Shown here one piece after another: positions 49,076 through 57,986 of a DNA stretch of 64,000 nt. Position 1 is the stretch's first letter. Each line of letters opens with the position of its first letter. The position numbers and the translations under genes are program-made. The stretch comes from Gordonia effusa NBRC 100432. Its GTDB lineage: Bacteria; Actinomycetota; Actinomycetes; Mycobacteriales; Mycobacteriaceae. The notes under the pieces were generated by a model. That model did no database searches. It was not told where the DNA came from and worked only from the letters and a program-made list of their open reading frames with translations. The DNA lies in the NCBI RefSeq assembly GCF_000241305.1, contig NZ_BAEH01000035.1, positions 18,687-82,686 of the forward strand, read 5' to 3'.

Positions 49076-50740
49076 TTATGCGCCCTTATTCGGCAGCGTG
49101 TCGTACTTGTAGACGTCCTTGTTGTAGAAACGGTTCTGCCACCACATCGTGAACTGTCCTTCAGGACGAACCAGAGCGGAGTCGCCCTGGCTGTTGATGT
49201 AGAAGGTGTTCGAAGCTCGGCATGCCGAACGGTAACCGGTCTTCTCCACCTTCTGCACACACTTGTGCCAGTAATCGAGATGCGGCTCCTTCTTGACCTC
49301 GATACGGGTGGCGCCCCGCTTCTTGGTCTCCTTGATCGCGCGGACGATATGCGCACACGCCGCCTCGATGTAGGAGTGGTAGCTACTCGGGGCATAACCG
49401 TACGGGCCGGTTGTCATGAACGCGTTCGGGAAGAACGGTCCCGACACACCCTGGTAGGCCTGCATCCGGTACTTCTCCCAGTACTCGTGCAGCACGACCT
49501 CTTCGTCATCGAAGGTGTTCTCGGCGTCGTACCCGACGACGCGGAAGGGAGCGAACGAGCTGGGCTCGGCGACCTGGAAGCCGGTGGCGCAAATGATCGC
49601 GTCGAATTCGTGCAGATCCTCCTTGCCGGTGACCAAACCCTTTTTGTCGCCACGCGTGATCGGATCGGTGACCAGTGTGACGTTCGGGCGTTTGAAGGTC
49701 GGGAAGTACTTATTCGATACCGAGGGGCGCTTACACCCGATCGGATAGTTCGGAGTCAACCGTTTGGCCAGATCCCAATCGAAACCGACATTCGCCCAGA
49801 TCCAGGCGCGCTGCACCGGCTTGACGAAGAAGGTGGCAAACGGGAGCATCCACGGCTTCGCCAACTGCACACCACCGCCGACTCCCAGCGAAATCACGCC
49901 GCCGGCGACGAACCGGATGATTTTGCGCAGGAAGATGCGGTTCAGCACGAACTGCGTGAACGGCCCGACCTTCCAGTCCGGTTTCGGTGCGGCCCAAATG
50001 CCACGACGCTGGAACACGGTCAAGTGGCCCGCGATCTTGGCAACCTCGGGGACGAGCTGCAGTGCCGAAGCACCGGTACCGATCACCGCGACGTTCTTGC
50101 CCTCCAACGAGTACTCGTGATCCCACTGCGCCGAGTGCATGACTTTGCCCTCGTATTTTTCGATATCCGGGATATCGGGCAGACGCGGAATCTCCAGACC
50201 ACCGACAGCCGCGATCACGAAGCGGGCGGTGAACTTGTCACCTTGCTCAGTTTCGACGTGCCAGATGTGGTTGTCCTCGTCCCAGCGACCACCCTTGGCT
50301 CCGGTGTTGAGCCGCAGCTTGGAGCCCAGGTCGTTCTTATCGACCAGGCTCTGTGCGTACTTCCGCAGCTCAGATCCCGGCGCGAAGACACGGGACCAGT
50401 CGGTGCGCTGGTCAAAGGAGAAGCTGTACACCAATGACGGCACGTCGACGGCCACGCCCGGGTAGGTGTTGGCCCACCAGCAGCCGCCGACACCGTCGTG
50501 CTTCTCAAGGATGACAATGTCGGTTACGCCGATGTCTTTGAGTCTGATCGCCGCGCCAAGGCCGCCGAAGCCGGCGCCGACGATCGCCACCTCGTAGTCC
50601 GGGGTAATCGGCTTTGATGGCGACTTCGCGGCCGCGGGCGCAGCTGCTGGAGCCTTCGCGTCTGGCTTATTCGCCGCGGGCTTCTTCGCCCCAGGCTTCG
50701 CCGCGGCGGCTTTCGCCGGTGCAGCATTCGTTGTGGTCAT
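49076..50740 (-). CDS. Flavin-containing monooxygenase with Lys/Ala/Pro-rich N-terminal tail
   Basis: 554 aa from ATG 50740 (AAGGACTGGC upstream). Residues 1-48 are a low-complexity Ala/Lys/Pro tail (AKPGAKKPAANKPDAK) of the same style as the HBHA tail. Then FAD motif VGAGFGGLGAAIRL, DVPSLVYSFSF, the fingerprint region YEGKVMHSAQW (Tyr in place of Phe of FxGxxxHxxxW), NADPH motif GTGASALQL and CATGFQVAEP. Likely a Baeyer-Villiger or related monooxygenase. It is divergent from a carboxylesterase, a pairing suited to breaking a ketone via an ester. Confidence 0.87.
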   Translation of the reverse strand: MTTTNAAPAKAAAAKPGAKKPAANKPDAKAPAAAPAAAKSPSKPITPDYEVAIVGAGFGGLGAAIRLKDIGVTDIVILEKHDGVGGCWWANTYPGVAVDVPSLVYSFSFDQRTDWSRVFAPGSELRKYAQSLVDKNDLGSKLRLNTGAKGGRWDEDNHIWHVETEQGDKFTARFVIAAVGGLEIPRLPDIPDIEKYEGKVMHSAQWDHEYSLEGKNVAVIGTGASALQLVPEVAKIAGHLTVFQRRGIWAAPKPDWKVGPFTQFVLNRIFLRKIIRFVAGGVISLGVGGGVQLAKPWMLPFATFFVKPVQRAWIWANVGFDWDLAKRLTPNYPIGCKRPSVSNKYFPTFKRPNVTLVTDPITRGDKKGLVTGKEDLHEFDAIICATGFQVAEPSSFAPFRVVGYDAENTFDDEEVVLHEYWEKYRMQAYQGVSGPFFPNAFMTTGPYGYAPSSYHSYIEAACAHIVRAIKETKKRGATRIEVKKEPHLDYWHKCVQKVEKTGYRSACRASNTFYINSQGDSALVRPEGQFTMWWQNRFYNKDVYKYDTLPNKGA

Positions 50741-50868
50741 GCCAGTCCTTCCAAGAAATCGGATGGTTCGATGACCTTGACCATAACCTGTCCCAGACAG
50801 ATATGGAAAGGGGTGTAATACGTCGCGCGCGTCTACTCTGTAGCGAGATAACAACAAGACTGGGTGAG

Positions 50869-52212
50869 ATGGTGGATGCGACGGTTCTGACAACTAGCGG
50901 CACGGTGCGCGGTCACGTTGAAGACACAGTGCTGGTCTTTCGGGACGTGCCTTATGCCACCAGCGCCCGCTTCGGTCCACCTGAGACGGTTGCGGAGTGG
51001 GCAGGCGAACGTGCCGTCGCAGACACGCCCATCGCGCCCCAACTCACCTCTCGCTTGGCACCGGTAATGGGTAACGCACCCGAGGGCCATCGCCAATCCG
51101 AAGACTGCCAACGTCTCACTATTACGACTCCCGCCGCCGATGGTCAGCGGCGGCCGGTGCTGGTGTGGATTCATGGCGGCGCTTGGGTCACCGGCGCCGG
51201 AAGCCTAGGGATATACGGTGGTCACCGCATCGCCAACGAGGGCAACGTCGTTGTTGTCGCCCTCAATTATCGACTCGGGGTACTCGGCTATCTACGGGCC
51301 GAAGGTATTTCGGAGGGCAATCACGGTTTGGCCGATCAGCTCGCCGCGCTGCGGTGGGTGCACGACAACATCGCCGCTTTCGGGGGCGACCCGCAGGCGG
51401 TAACAGTCGCGGGGCAGTCGGCGGGTGCCCATGCTGTGCAATGTCTTATCGGAATGCCGTTGGCGCGCGGGCTCTTCCGGCGCGCGATTCTCCAGAGTTC
51501 GCCGGCCGGGCTAGGTCTGGGCAACACCCGGTCCGCACGCAAGGGTGCCAAGCGTTTTCGCAATGCGCTCGTAGGATCGGCTACAACCGCTCCGACGTCG
51601 GCGATTCTGGACGCTCAGTTCATCGCTATGCGGGCCGCCGCGGGCCGACTGGGCCTGGGACTCTCCACCGGAATCGCCCCGGTTCCCGGTGTTGGAGTCT
51701 TGCCGAACCTGCCCGAGTGGAAGACCGAAGTCGCGGGCCGCGCACCCGACCTCGACGTCATCATCGGCACCACCGCGCGCGAAGCGGCTGCCTTCTACGT
51801 GCCCAACGCCGCCATTGAGCGGCTACGTCGAATCCCAGTACTGGGAGCGATCGCGGCCAACGTGATCGAGCGTGCCGTCAGCACGCTGGTATTCATCCGA
51901 CCCAGCCGACGACTGGCAGCGCAACTGAGCCATGCCGGTGCGCGCATATGGGTATATCAATTCGACTACGCCGCACCCGATTCGCCATTCGGCGCCTGCC
52001 ATTGCGCCGAACTCCCGTTCCTTCTCGGCGCCGACAGGGACTGGGCCGAGGCTCCCATGCTCAGGGGTACGCCACCGATGGTCGTCGCCTCTCTTGGCAG
52101 CCGGATGCGGACTGCGTGGCTCGACTTCGTCCGAACCGGCGCACCGGACCCTGCCATCGGTTGGGCGAAGTACACACCGAAGACGCCGAATGTGTATCGC
52201 TGGACTGCCTGA
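50869..52212 (+). CDS. Type-B carboxylesterase
   Basis: About 447 aa from ATG 50869 (upstream in-frame region belongs to the divergent promoter). Oxyanion motif VWIHGGAWVTGAGS (about residue 97), ALNYRLGVLGYL, DQLAALRWVHDNIAAFGGDP, nucleophile elbow GQSAGAHAVQ (about 182), and the His region GACHCAELPFLLG. It is slightly shorter than usual for type B esterases (about 500) but all landmarks are present. There is no signal peptide. It faces a BVMO-like gene, so ester hydrolysis after ketone oxidation is a natural guess. Confidence 0.87.
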   Translation: MVDATVLTTSGTVRGHVEDTVLVFRDVPYATSARFGPPETVAEWAGERAVADTPIAPQLTSRLAPVMGNAPEGHRQSEDCQRLTITTPAADGQRRPVLVWIHGGAWVTGAGSLGIYGGHRIANEGNVVVVALNYRLGVLGYLRAEGISEGNHGLADQLAALRWVHDNIAAFGGDPQAVTVAGQSAGAHAVQCLIGMPLARGLFRRAILQSSPAGLGLGNTRSARKGAKRFRNALVGSATTAPTSAILDAQFIAMRAAAGRLGLGLSTGIAPVPGVGVLPNLPEWKTEVAGRAPDLDVIIGTTAREAAAFYVPNAAIERLRRIPVLGAIAANVIERAVSTLVFIRPSRRLAAQLSHAGARIWVYQFDYAAPDSPFGACHCAELPFLLGADRDWAEAPMLRGTPPMVVASLGSRMRTAWLDFVRTGAPDPAIGWAKYTPKTPNVYRWTA

Positions 52213-52230
52213 GACCGCCCAGCTCGACTC

Positions 52231-53046
52231 CTAGAATCGAAACGCTGCCCGCGCGATCACTCCGACGACGACTACCGCGAGCCCCACGCCTCCCACGACG
52301 AGAGCCACCTGGGTCAGATTGTCGACAACGCCGTCGATGGTGATCTCGGCGACCTGGCGGGCACCGCCGTCGGTCGCCGACACCTCCTGCTTGGCCCGAT
52401 GGGCGAGCAGTGTCGCCAACCCCCACGAGACCGCCGCCGACACAACAGCACCCGCGCCGAGCCAGGCAAGCACGGTCCCGCGCCGGCGAGCTATCAGAAG
52501 CGCGAGTAATGCCGCAACGATCGCGACGACCACACTGGTATAGGCGATCCGCGTAATCTGTTGGCTCACATGGTGATAACGGCCCGCTTCGAGGCCATCT
52601 CCGGCGCCTCGAGTGATCGGAACCGTGATTGGCCCGGGAATCGTCACCTGCACTCCCGTGGACGCGACGACCCGGTTGACCATATCGGTCAGGTCGAGTT
52701 CCATCGCCTTGCCCTGTTGATCGGGCGTCGCCTCGTTGAACAGCCAGGCGTGCTCTTGGCCGGCGATGTCGACGAAGTCCGCCCGGAACTGCGGGCTGGA
52801 CGTGTAGGCCGAAGCGATCGGTTTGGCGATGGCGCTTGGAACCAGGCCATTGGATCGGTTGCCGACCTGATGGACGATCTCGTCGGCCATATACGACTGC
52901 ACCTGCGGGTTGGCAGCCATCGTCGCGGCCGTCGAGGAGAAGCCCTCCGGGTCGATCACCCGTTCCTTAATCCACAGCGACGGCAGTGCAACGATGATTG
53001 CCGCGATGGCGACCAACGCCGCCAGGCCGCTTACAAAACTACGCAC
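52231..53046 (-). CDS. Hypothetical membrane protein
   Basis: About 271 aa from GTG 53046; GTG 53064, overlapping the PPK2 stop, is an alternative. An N-terminal TM helix (SGLAALVAIAAIIVALP) precedes a conserved extracytoplasmic domain (VIDPEGFSSTAATMAANPQV). Three C-terminal TM helices follow: YTSVVVAIVAALLALLIA, VLAWLGAGAVVSAAVSWGLA and VALVVGGVGLAVVVVGVIA. It resembles a widespread actinobacterial family of unknown function. It is downstream of the PPK2 gene on the same strand and converges on the esterase. Confidence 0.75.
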   Translation of the reverse strand: MRSFVSGLAALVAIAAIIVALPSLWIKERVIDPEGFSSTAATMAANPQVQSYMADEIVHQVGNRSNGLVPSAIAKPIASAYTSSPQFRADFVDIAGQEHAWLFNEATPDQQGKAMELDLTDMVNRVVASTGVQVTIPGPITVPITRGAGDGLEAGRYHHVSQQITRIAYTSVVVAIVAALLALLIARRRGTVLAWLGAGAVVSAAVSWGLATLLAHRAKQEVSATDGGARQVAEITIDGVVDNLTQVALVVGGVGLAVVVVGVIARAAFRF

Positions 53047-53056
53047 TCCAACTAGG

Positions 53057-54007
53057 CTACTCACCCACCAGATCGCGGGCACGGCCAACGATCAGCGGGT
53101 CGGGCGCGCCGACGAATTCTTCGTTCTTGCCGTCGTAGTCGAAGAGGCTGAGCACATGGCGCATCGCATTGAGACGGGCCCGTTTCTTGTCATTACTCTT
53201 GACGATGGTCCACGGTGCGTGATCGGTATCGGTCGCCGCGAACATCTCTTCCTTGGCCGCGGTGTAGCGATCCCATTTGTCCAGCGACGCTAAGTCCATC
53301 GGTGACAGTTTCCATTGGCGTACCGGGTCGATCTGGCGGATCGCGAATCGGGTGCGCTGCTCCAGCGGCGTCACCGAGAACCAAAACTTGACCAGATTGA
53401 CGCCGTCATCGACGAGCATCTTCTCGAACCACGGCACCTGCTGGAGGAAAAGGCTGTGCTGTTCCTCCGTGCAGAAACCCATGACTCGTTCGACGCCGGC
53501 CCGGTTGTACCAAGAGCGATCGAAGAACACCATCTCCCCGCTGGCGGGAAGATGCTGCACATAGCGCTGGAAATACCACTCGGTGGCTTCCCGCTCACTC
53601 GGCTTCTCAAGTGCGACAACATGTGCACCGCGCGGATTGAGATGCTCGTTGAAGCGTTTGATGGTGCCGCCCTTGCCGGCGGCGTCGCGTCCCTCGAAGA
53701 CCAGCAAATGCCGCTGCCCGGTCTTCTTGGACCACTTCTGCAGTTTGAGGAGTTCGATCTGTAGACGACGCTTGGTCACTTCGTACTCGCGACGGCTCAT
53801 CCGCTCGTCGTATGGGTAGTCCTCACGCCACGTGTCTACGACGTTGCGTTCGGGCAGCGTCAACAGGATCGGGTCGTCGTCATCGTCGTCGTTCACCGCG
53901 AAACCCGAAGTATCAGCGAGGTCGACGAGTTGCTGTAGCGCCTCGCGCCCGGATACCGCACTGAAGTCGGGTCCGACTAATTTCAACTCATCCAGATCAG
54001 TCATCAC
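53057..54007 (-). CDS. ppk2: Polyphosphate kinase 2
   Basis: A 316-aa protein (ATG 54007 or 54004). P-loop VFEGRDAAGKGGTIKRF (about residues 104-120), Walker B MVFFDRSWYNRAGVERVMGF, and the lid RQWKLSPMDLASLDKWDRY. These are standard class I PPK2 features (polyphosphate-driven NDP/NTP interconversion), close to Rv3232c. The N-terminal 60 residues contain a poly-Asp run. It is distinct from the PPK2 family protein at 5.9-6.8 kb, which has a different P-loop context. Confidence 0.92.
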   Translation of the reverse strand: MMTDLDELKLVGPDFSAVSGREALQQLVDLADTSGFAVNDDDDDDPILLTLPERNVVDTWREDYPYDERMSRREYEVTKRRLQIELLKLQKWSKKTGQRHLLVFEGRDAAGKGGTIKRFNEHLNPRGAHVVALEKPSEREATEWYFQRYVQHLPASGEMVFFDRSWYNRAGVERVMGFCTEEQHSLFLQQVPWFEKMLVDDGVNLVKFWFSVTPLEQRTRFAIRQIDPVRQWKLSPMDLASLDKWDRYTAAKEEMFAATDTDHAPWTIVKSNDKKRARLNAMRHVLSLFDYDGKNEEFVGAPDPLIVGRARDLVGE

Positions 54008-54064
54008 CCAACGGTAAGCAGCAGCGGCGAACGGGGTATGTCTTCCGGGTAAACACGACCCGAC

Positions 54065-54592
54065 TCAGTTCTGGTAGTAGAACGATCCCGAGCGCACGCA
54101 CATCTTGCCGGTCGAACTCTCGTACGCCGCGGCGAATCCGCCGATGCAGGCGGTCCCCTTGGGGCTGGCATACGCTTCACCGGCCCAGCCGCCGATAGCC
54201 ACCGCTGTTGCTCCGCGCTTGGCCTGCGCGACCGATTGCGCCGACGGGCCGGTCGTCACCGAGTAGGCGTTGCCCCGAGTGTTGGCTCCGGCGAGTGCGG
54301 TCGACCCCGGCTGGAGGTTGCGCGAATGTGCGTTGCCGCCGTTGTCGGCAACCGAGATAGCGGTTCCACCCGACGACGAGTCCTCGGCACTGGCCTTACT
54401 GCCCTTGCCCGCGGTCGCGGCACACGCACTCTTGCCGACGATCTTCTGAACCCGATGGCCGTTTTCGACATTGCACGAAGTTCCGGCATTCGCGGTACCG
54501 CCACCCAGCGTCATCAGGAACGCCACCGCGGCGATCGCAATCGCCGCCCCGACGAACCGCGCTGTGCACTTTCCAAAAGCGTTGGTACGCAA
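54065..54592 (-). CDS. Hypothetical secreted Gly/Ala-rich protein
   Basis: 175 aa from TTG 54592, supported by GAGGAG 9 nt upstream; the frame to 54673 has no ribosome site. A signal peptide (FVGAAIAIAAVAFLMTLGGG, cleavage near TANA) is followed by a mature part with four cysteines (SCNV, SACAA, TACIG, KMCVR), probably two disulfides. The internal pattern GNAHSRNLQPGSTALAGANT and ATAVAIGGWAGEAYASPKG is repeat-like, suggesting a short beta-solenoid. No family recognised with confidence. It stands alone between PPK2 and an SRPBCC gene. Confidence 0.65.
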   Translation of the reverse strand: MRTNAFGKCTARFVGAAIAIAAVAFLMTLGGGTANAGTSCNVENGHRVQKIVGKSACAATAGKGSKASAEDSSSGGTAISVADNGGNAHSRNLQPGSTALAGANTRGNAYSVTTGPSAQSVAQAKRGATAVAIGGWAGEAYASPKGTACIGGFAAAYESSTGKMCVRSGSFYYQN

Positions 54593-54682
54593 TGCTTTAC
54601 ACTCCTCACCGAGCCGGCCCCGCTGACCGGTCAACGCTCGCCAGCCTACCTCCACAACCGGCCGTCGGGCCAACTAACGGAC

Positions 54683-55126
54683 TTAACCCGCCGCGCGGCG
54701 TTTGACCTCAGCTGACAAACCCTTCTTCGCGGTGTCTACCGCGACCTTTTGGGCTTGTCGCACAAGGAGTCCCGGCAATTTCACCTTGAGTTCAACTTCC
54801 AGCTCGAACTGCACGTGCGCGCCGCCACCTTTGCCCTCGGTCACCGTGTAGACCCCGTGCTGCGAACTGAGCTGACTGCCCTCGACGAGATCCCACGTGC
54901 ACGTATTCTCGGTCCAGGTGTAGTCGAGTAACTGATCGTCGGAAATCGGCCCCAGCGACACCGACACCTGCACCCGCTTCGGCGCACCGTCCTCATGCTC
55001 TTCGAGCACGGCTGCCGACTTGTGCGGACCCGACCATTCAGGCAGGGATTCCACATCCATCAGAACTTCCATAACCACCGAAGGTGGTGCATCAACGTCG
55101 AATTCGGTTTTCGCGGAAACAGGCAT
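54683..55126 (-). CDS. SRPBCC (START-like) protein
   Basis: A 147-aa protein: the start VSAKTEFDVDAPPSVVMEVL and LMDVESLPEWSGPHKSAAVL, strand region SDDQLLDYTWTENTCTWDLV, and a long C-terminal helix (LLVRQAQKVAVDTAKKGLS). It has the same organisation as the SRPBCC protein at 6.8-7.2 kb (both have YxWTE-x-C-T). A cytoplasmic carrier of hydrophobic ligands is likely. Single-gene unit. Confidence 0.82.
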   Translation of the reverse strand: MPVSAKTEFDVDAPPSVVMEVLMDVESLPEWSGPHKSAAVLEEHEDGAPKRVQVSVSLGPISDDQLLDYTWTENTCTWDLVEGSQLSSQHGVYTVTEGKGGGAHVQFELEVELKVKLPGLLVRQAQKVAVDTAKKGLSAEVKRRAAG

Positions 55127-55191
55127 GCAGGCAACCTACCATCGCGACATCCCCGTCGGAGCAAAGCCGACGGAGCCCGCGGATCCCGGTT

Positions 55192-55866
55192 TCACCTCTC
55201 CCGATCGACTAAGTTGACCGGCCAGGCTTCGTCGGGGATGTCGGCAAGTGCGCACGGCTCGTCCACGGCGGTGAACCACCCTCGGTAATGCAGGACTTCG
55301 CCGATAACGGGATTGCGCACGATCGCGTCACAACGGAACCGCTGCCGGGTGTCATCCCAGCCCTCGGTGTACTTCATCTCCAGGACGAATGGCCCCTTCA
55401 TGCCGAGTTTGGGACCGCGCAACCACCGCATCGGGCCACTTTCCAGCAGCAAGTCACCGTGTTCGGTCGATGACGCCGCAATTGGATACAACAGTTCGGG
55501 CCCATCGCCGAAGTAGTCGACCAGACCTCCGCGCCCGGACACCAGCACCGAATTGAGTTTCCTTGTGCCAGAGGTGTATTCGAAAGTTCGCAACACCGCG
55601 AGACATTCTCGCCCGAGCTCGTCGACGTAGCAATAGTTCTCCTGCGTGAAGGGCACCATGCGACTCGACTTGCTGGGCAACGCATTTCGATTGCCGTAAT
55701 ACCACGTGATGGGCGGTGGCACCGCGGCCGAGATATAGATGGACTCCATGATTCCGGTCATCTTCTGTGCGACCGCCGACGTCGAGTCGATCCCGTAGCG
55801 CCACTGCATATTCGGGTGCAGCCGCTCAAAGTCGGAACCCAGTGCGGCGCGATAAACCGGCGTCAT
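55192..55866 (-). CDS. DUF4166-type protein
   Basis: A 224-aa protein with the start LGSDFERLHPNMQWRYGI, the central stretch GPMRWLRGPKLGMKGPFVLE, and a late RFRCDAIVRNPVIGEVLHYRG. The order FxRLHPxMQ followed by a beta-rich domain fits DUF4166. It may be a lipocalin-like or START-like ligand-binding fold. Function unknown. A 65-bp gap separates it from the SRPBCC gene start, and a TetR gene lies upstream on the same strand. Confidence 0.7.
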   Translation of the reverse strand: MTPVYRAALGSDFERLHPNMQWRYGIDSTSAVAQKMTGIMESIYISAAVPPPITWYYGNRNALPSKSSRMVPFTQENYCYVDELGRECLAVLRTFEYTSGTRKLNSVLVSGRGGLVDYFGDGPELLYPIAASSTEHGDLLLESGPMRWLRGPKLGMKGPFVLEMKYTEGWDDTRQRFRCDAIVRNPVIGEVLHYRGWFTAVDEPCALADIPDEAWPVNLVDRER

Positions 55867-55996
55867 GGGGCGGATCTTTCCATACCCAGCGACAGTACCG
55901 GGTGTTCAGCCGCCTCCCGCCGAACCGACAATCTTCGCGACGAAATAGATGGGCGACCGGCTCCAGCAGATCAACCCCGGCTGAGAACCTTCCCCG

Positions 55997-56593
55997 TCAG
56001 GTAGCGGCGGCCGATTCGCACAACGCCTGCAATTCGACGATTACGTCGTCGAGCGGAGTCACCCGACGTTGCGTCTGACACAGTCCGACGGCGCCCTCGA
56101 TCGCGGAGATGATCAAATTCGCCAACGACTGAGCGCGCTCGCGCGGCACACCGTCGTCGGCGAGACGGTTGGTGATCAGCGCGGTCCATTCGGCGAAAAT
56201 CTCCAGCGCCTCGTCGGCAACCGCTGGCTCGGCGTTACGAGCCAAACCGCCGGCGAGGACCGGGCAGCCGAATTGGAAGTCGCTATCGATGAGCATTCGC
56301 CGCCACACCGCTCCGATGTCGGCGACGGTGTCCGCCGGGGAATCACTTCGCCGCCCCGCGATTCGGCGGGCGATGAACTCCCCCGCGTATCGGACCGCCT
56401 CGACCATCAGCTCGGATTTGCCCCGGGGAAAGTGATGGTAGATCGACCCGCGGGGCGCCTTACTCGCGGCGAGGACATCACCGATCGACGTAGCACTGAC
56501 GCCGTCGCGCCCGATCAGATCAGCGGCACTGATAACCATGCGCTCACGAGGACCACGTGCGCTGCCGTTCTCGGCAACCGGAATCTCCGCCAT
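55997..56593 (-). CDS. TetR-family transcriptional regulator (LmrA/YxaF-like)
   Basis: A 198-aa protein. HTH at about residues 20-62 (SATSIGDVLAASKAPRGSIY, YHHFPRGKSELM). The C-terminal part with FQFGCPVLAGGLA and AIEGAVGLCQTQR matches the LmrA/YxaF subfamily, which responds to drugs or flavonoids. It is divergent from a thioesterase gene with a perfect operator between them, so it probably controls that gene and itself. Confidence 0.86.
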   Translation of the reverse strand: MAEIPVAENGSARGPRERMVISAADLIGRDGVSATSIGDVLAASKAPRGSIYHHFPRGKSELMVEAVRYAGEFIARRIAGRRSDSPADTVADIGAVWRRMLIDSDFQFGCPVLAGGLARNAEPAVADEALEIFAEWTALITNRLADDGVPRERAQSLANLIISAIEGAVGLCQTQRRVTPLDDVIVELQALCESAAAT

Positions 56594-56621
56594 TTCGACC
56601 CACTTTCCTCCGCTCGACTAT

Positions 56622-56639
56622 CTATGTCATCATACATAG
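56622..56639. promoter_or_regulatory. TetR operator CTATGT-N6-ACATAG
   Basis: A perfect dyad 2 bp before the thioesterase ATG and 28 bp before the TetR start. ACTAT/ATAGT flanks extend the symmetry. Placement would block transcription or initiation of both divergent genes. Confidence 0.6.
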
Positions 56640-56641
56640 TC

Positions 56642-57127
56642 ATGCAGACAGATTCACCAACAACACCCGAATCGGCACCATCGCACACCGCCGATCCACT
56701 GAGCTTCTCGGGACTCGACCTGATGCGCGCCTGGGCGGCCAACCCGGGCCTCGACCATCCCAGCATCGGACGACTGCTGGGGATGCGTCCGGTCTCGATC
56801 GACGAAGGCTCGGTAAGTTTTGCCGTCACCCCCAAACCCGACTTCGCCAACCCGCTCGGCAGCGTGCACGGCGGTATCTGCGCCACCTTGCTCGACTCGG
56901 TGATGGGGTGCGCGGTCCACACGACATTGCCGGCCGGCGTGGGCTACACGACTCTCGAACTCAAGGTGAATTACATCCGGACGGTCGCCGTCGACGCCAG
57001 TGACCTCACCGGCGTCGGGACCACCATTCATGTCGGTCGCCGCACCGCGACCGCCGAGGGCAAGGTCTTCTCCGCCGACGGCAAGTTGGTTGCCCACGGC
57101 ACCACGACGTGCATCATCTTGCGCTGA
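56642..57127 (+). CDS. PaaI-type hotdog thioesterase
   Basis: 161 aa from ATG 56642. The hotdog signature is PLGSVHGGICATLLDSVMGC (about residues 80-99), with YTTLELKVNYIRTV and VGRRTATAEGKVF as the following strands. Acyl-CoA or aryl-CoA thioesterase of the PaaI/YdiI type. It starts at the edge of the TetR operator and may be leaderless. It is divergent from the TetR gene. Confidence 0.88.
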   Translation: MQTDSPTTPESAPSHTADPLSFSGLDLMRAWAANPGLDHPSIGRLLGMRPVSIDEGSVSFAVTPKPDFANPLGSVHGGICATLLDSVMGCAVHTTLPAGVGYTTLELKVNYIRTVAVDASDLTGVGTTIHVGRRTATAEGKVFSADGKLVAHGTTTCIILR

Positions 57128-57203
57128 GCGCCTCTCGATGATCGCTGGCGATGCGATATGTTGCTGACAACAAAGTCAACATTCAGTCGTTGAGGAGTTG
57201 CCC

Positions 57204-57986
57204 GTGACATCCGGATTCGCGTCGATCCTTACGTCCGCCGCCGCGCCGACGCACGGACCAGCTGCGGCGGCGCTTGCGCTCGGAGCACCGCTGGCCGTCG
57301 AGTTTGGTGTGTACTGGAATAGTCCCGAGCGACCGGGTGCGGCTCCCGGCACGGTCGACGCGACCGTCGAGGAAAAACTTACCCTGGCTCGTCGATGGCA
57401 GATCACCAGCGCCGATTCGTGGTTCACCACGACTGATCGAATGATTCGTGGCGAACATATTCGCACCCAGCCCGCCGAGACCGCGCTCGATATTCGCGAC
57501 GAAGTACTTGAGCGCTCTGGTGACGCTTACCTCGACATCGACGATTGGTTGAGCGCCGTCGACGCTCACGCCACCAAATCCGGCTGGGATCCCGACCGTT
57601 CCGATCTGGTGATGCGCCTGGCCGTCAAGGCCTTCTACGCCGAACAACAACTCGCGACCGACGGTTTGCTGCCGGCCGGCCAACACGTGGTGACGATGTT
57701 CGCTCATGATCTGACGATCGCCGCGTACCTCACGCAGGCCGGCGCCCGGATGGGTTTCACCAACCCGTCGACGGTCGGGCAGATGACCGCCGCGATCGGC
57801 CATAACGCCGCTGGCGTCTTCACCTCATGGGAGACATTCGCGGCGTCGTACGCGATGGCGGCGACGATGCTGTATGGCGGCTATCCGGTCGACGGTCCAT
57901 ACACCGGGGCGGTCGCGATGATGCGACTGCTGACCACAGACCCGCTAAGCCCGTGGACCAATATCCCGTTTCCGACCGGCACGTGA
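57204..57986 (+). CDS. DUF1266 protein, copy 1
   Basis: 260 aa from GTG 57204, with GAGGAG 8 nt upstream. Family features: a short N-terminal helix region with APLAVEFGVYWN, a middle WQITSADSW, a late WETFAASYAMAATMLYGG, and the ending SPWTNIPFP, shared by the two following genes. DUF1266 proteins are cytoplasmic, function unknown, often regarded as related to polymorphic-toxin or stress loci. First of three tandem paralogues; GTGA overlap with copy 2. Confidence 0.82.
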   Translation: MTSGFASILTSAAAPTHGPAAAALALGAPLAVEFGVYWNSPERPGAAPGTVDATVEEKLTLARRWQITSADSWFTTTDRMIRGEHIRTQPAETALDIRDEVLERSGDAYLDIDDWLSAVDAHATKSGWDPDRSDLVMRLAVKAFYAEQQLATDGLLPAGQHVVTMFAHDLTIAAYLTQAGARMGFTNPSTVGQMTAAIGHNAAGVFTSWETFAASYAMAATMLYGGYPVDGPYTGAVAMMRLLTTDPLSPWTNIPFPTGT

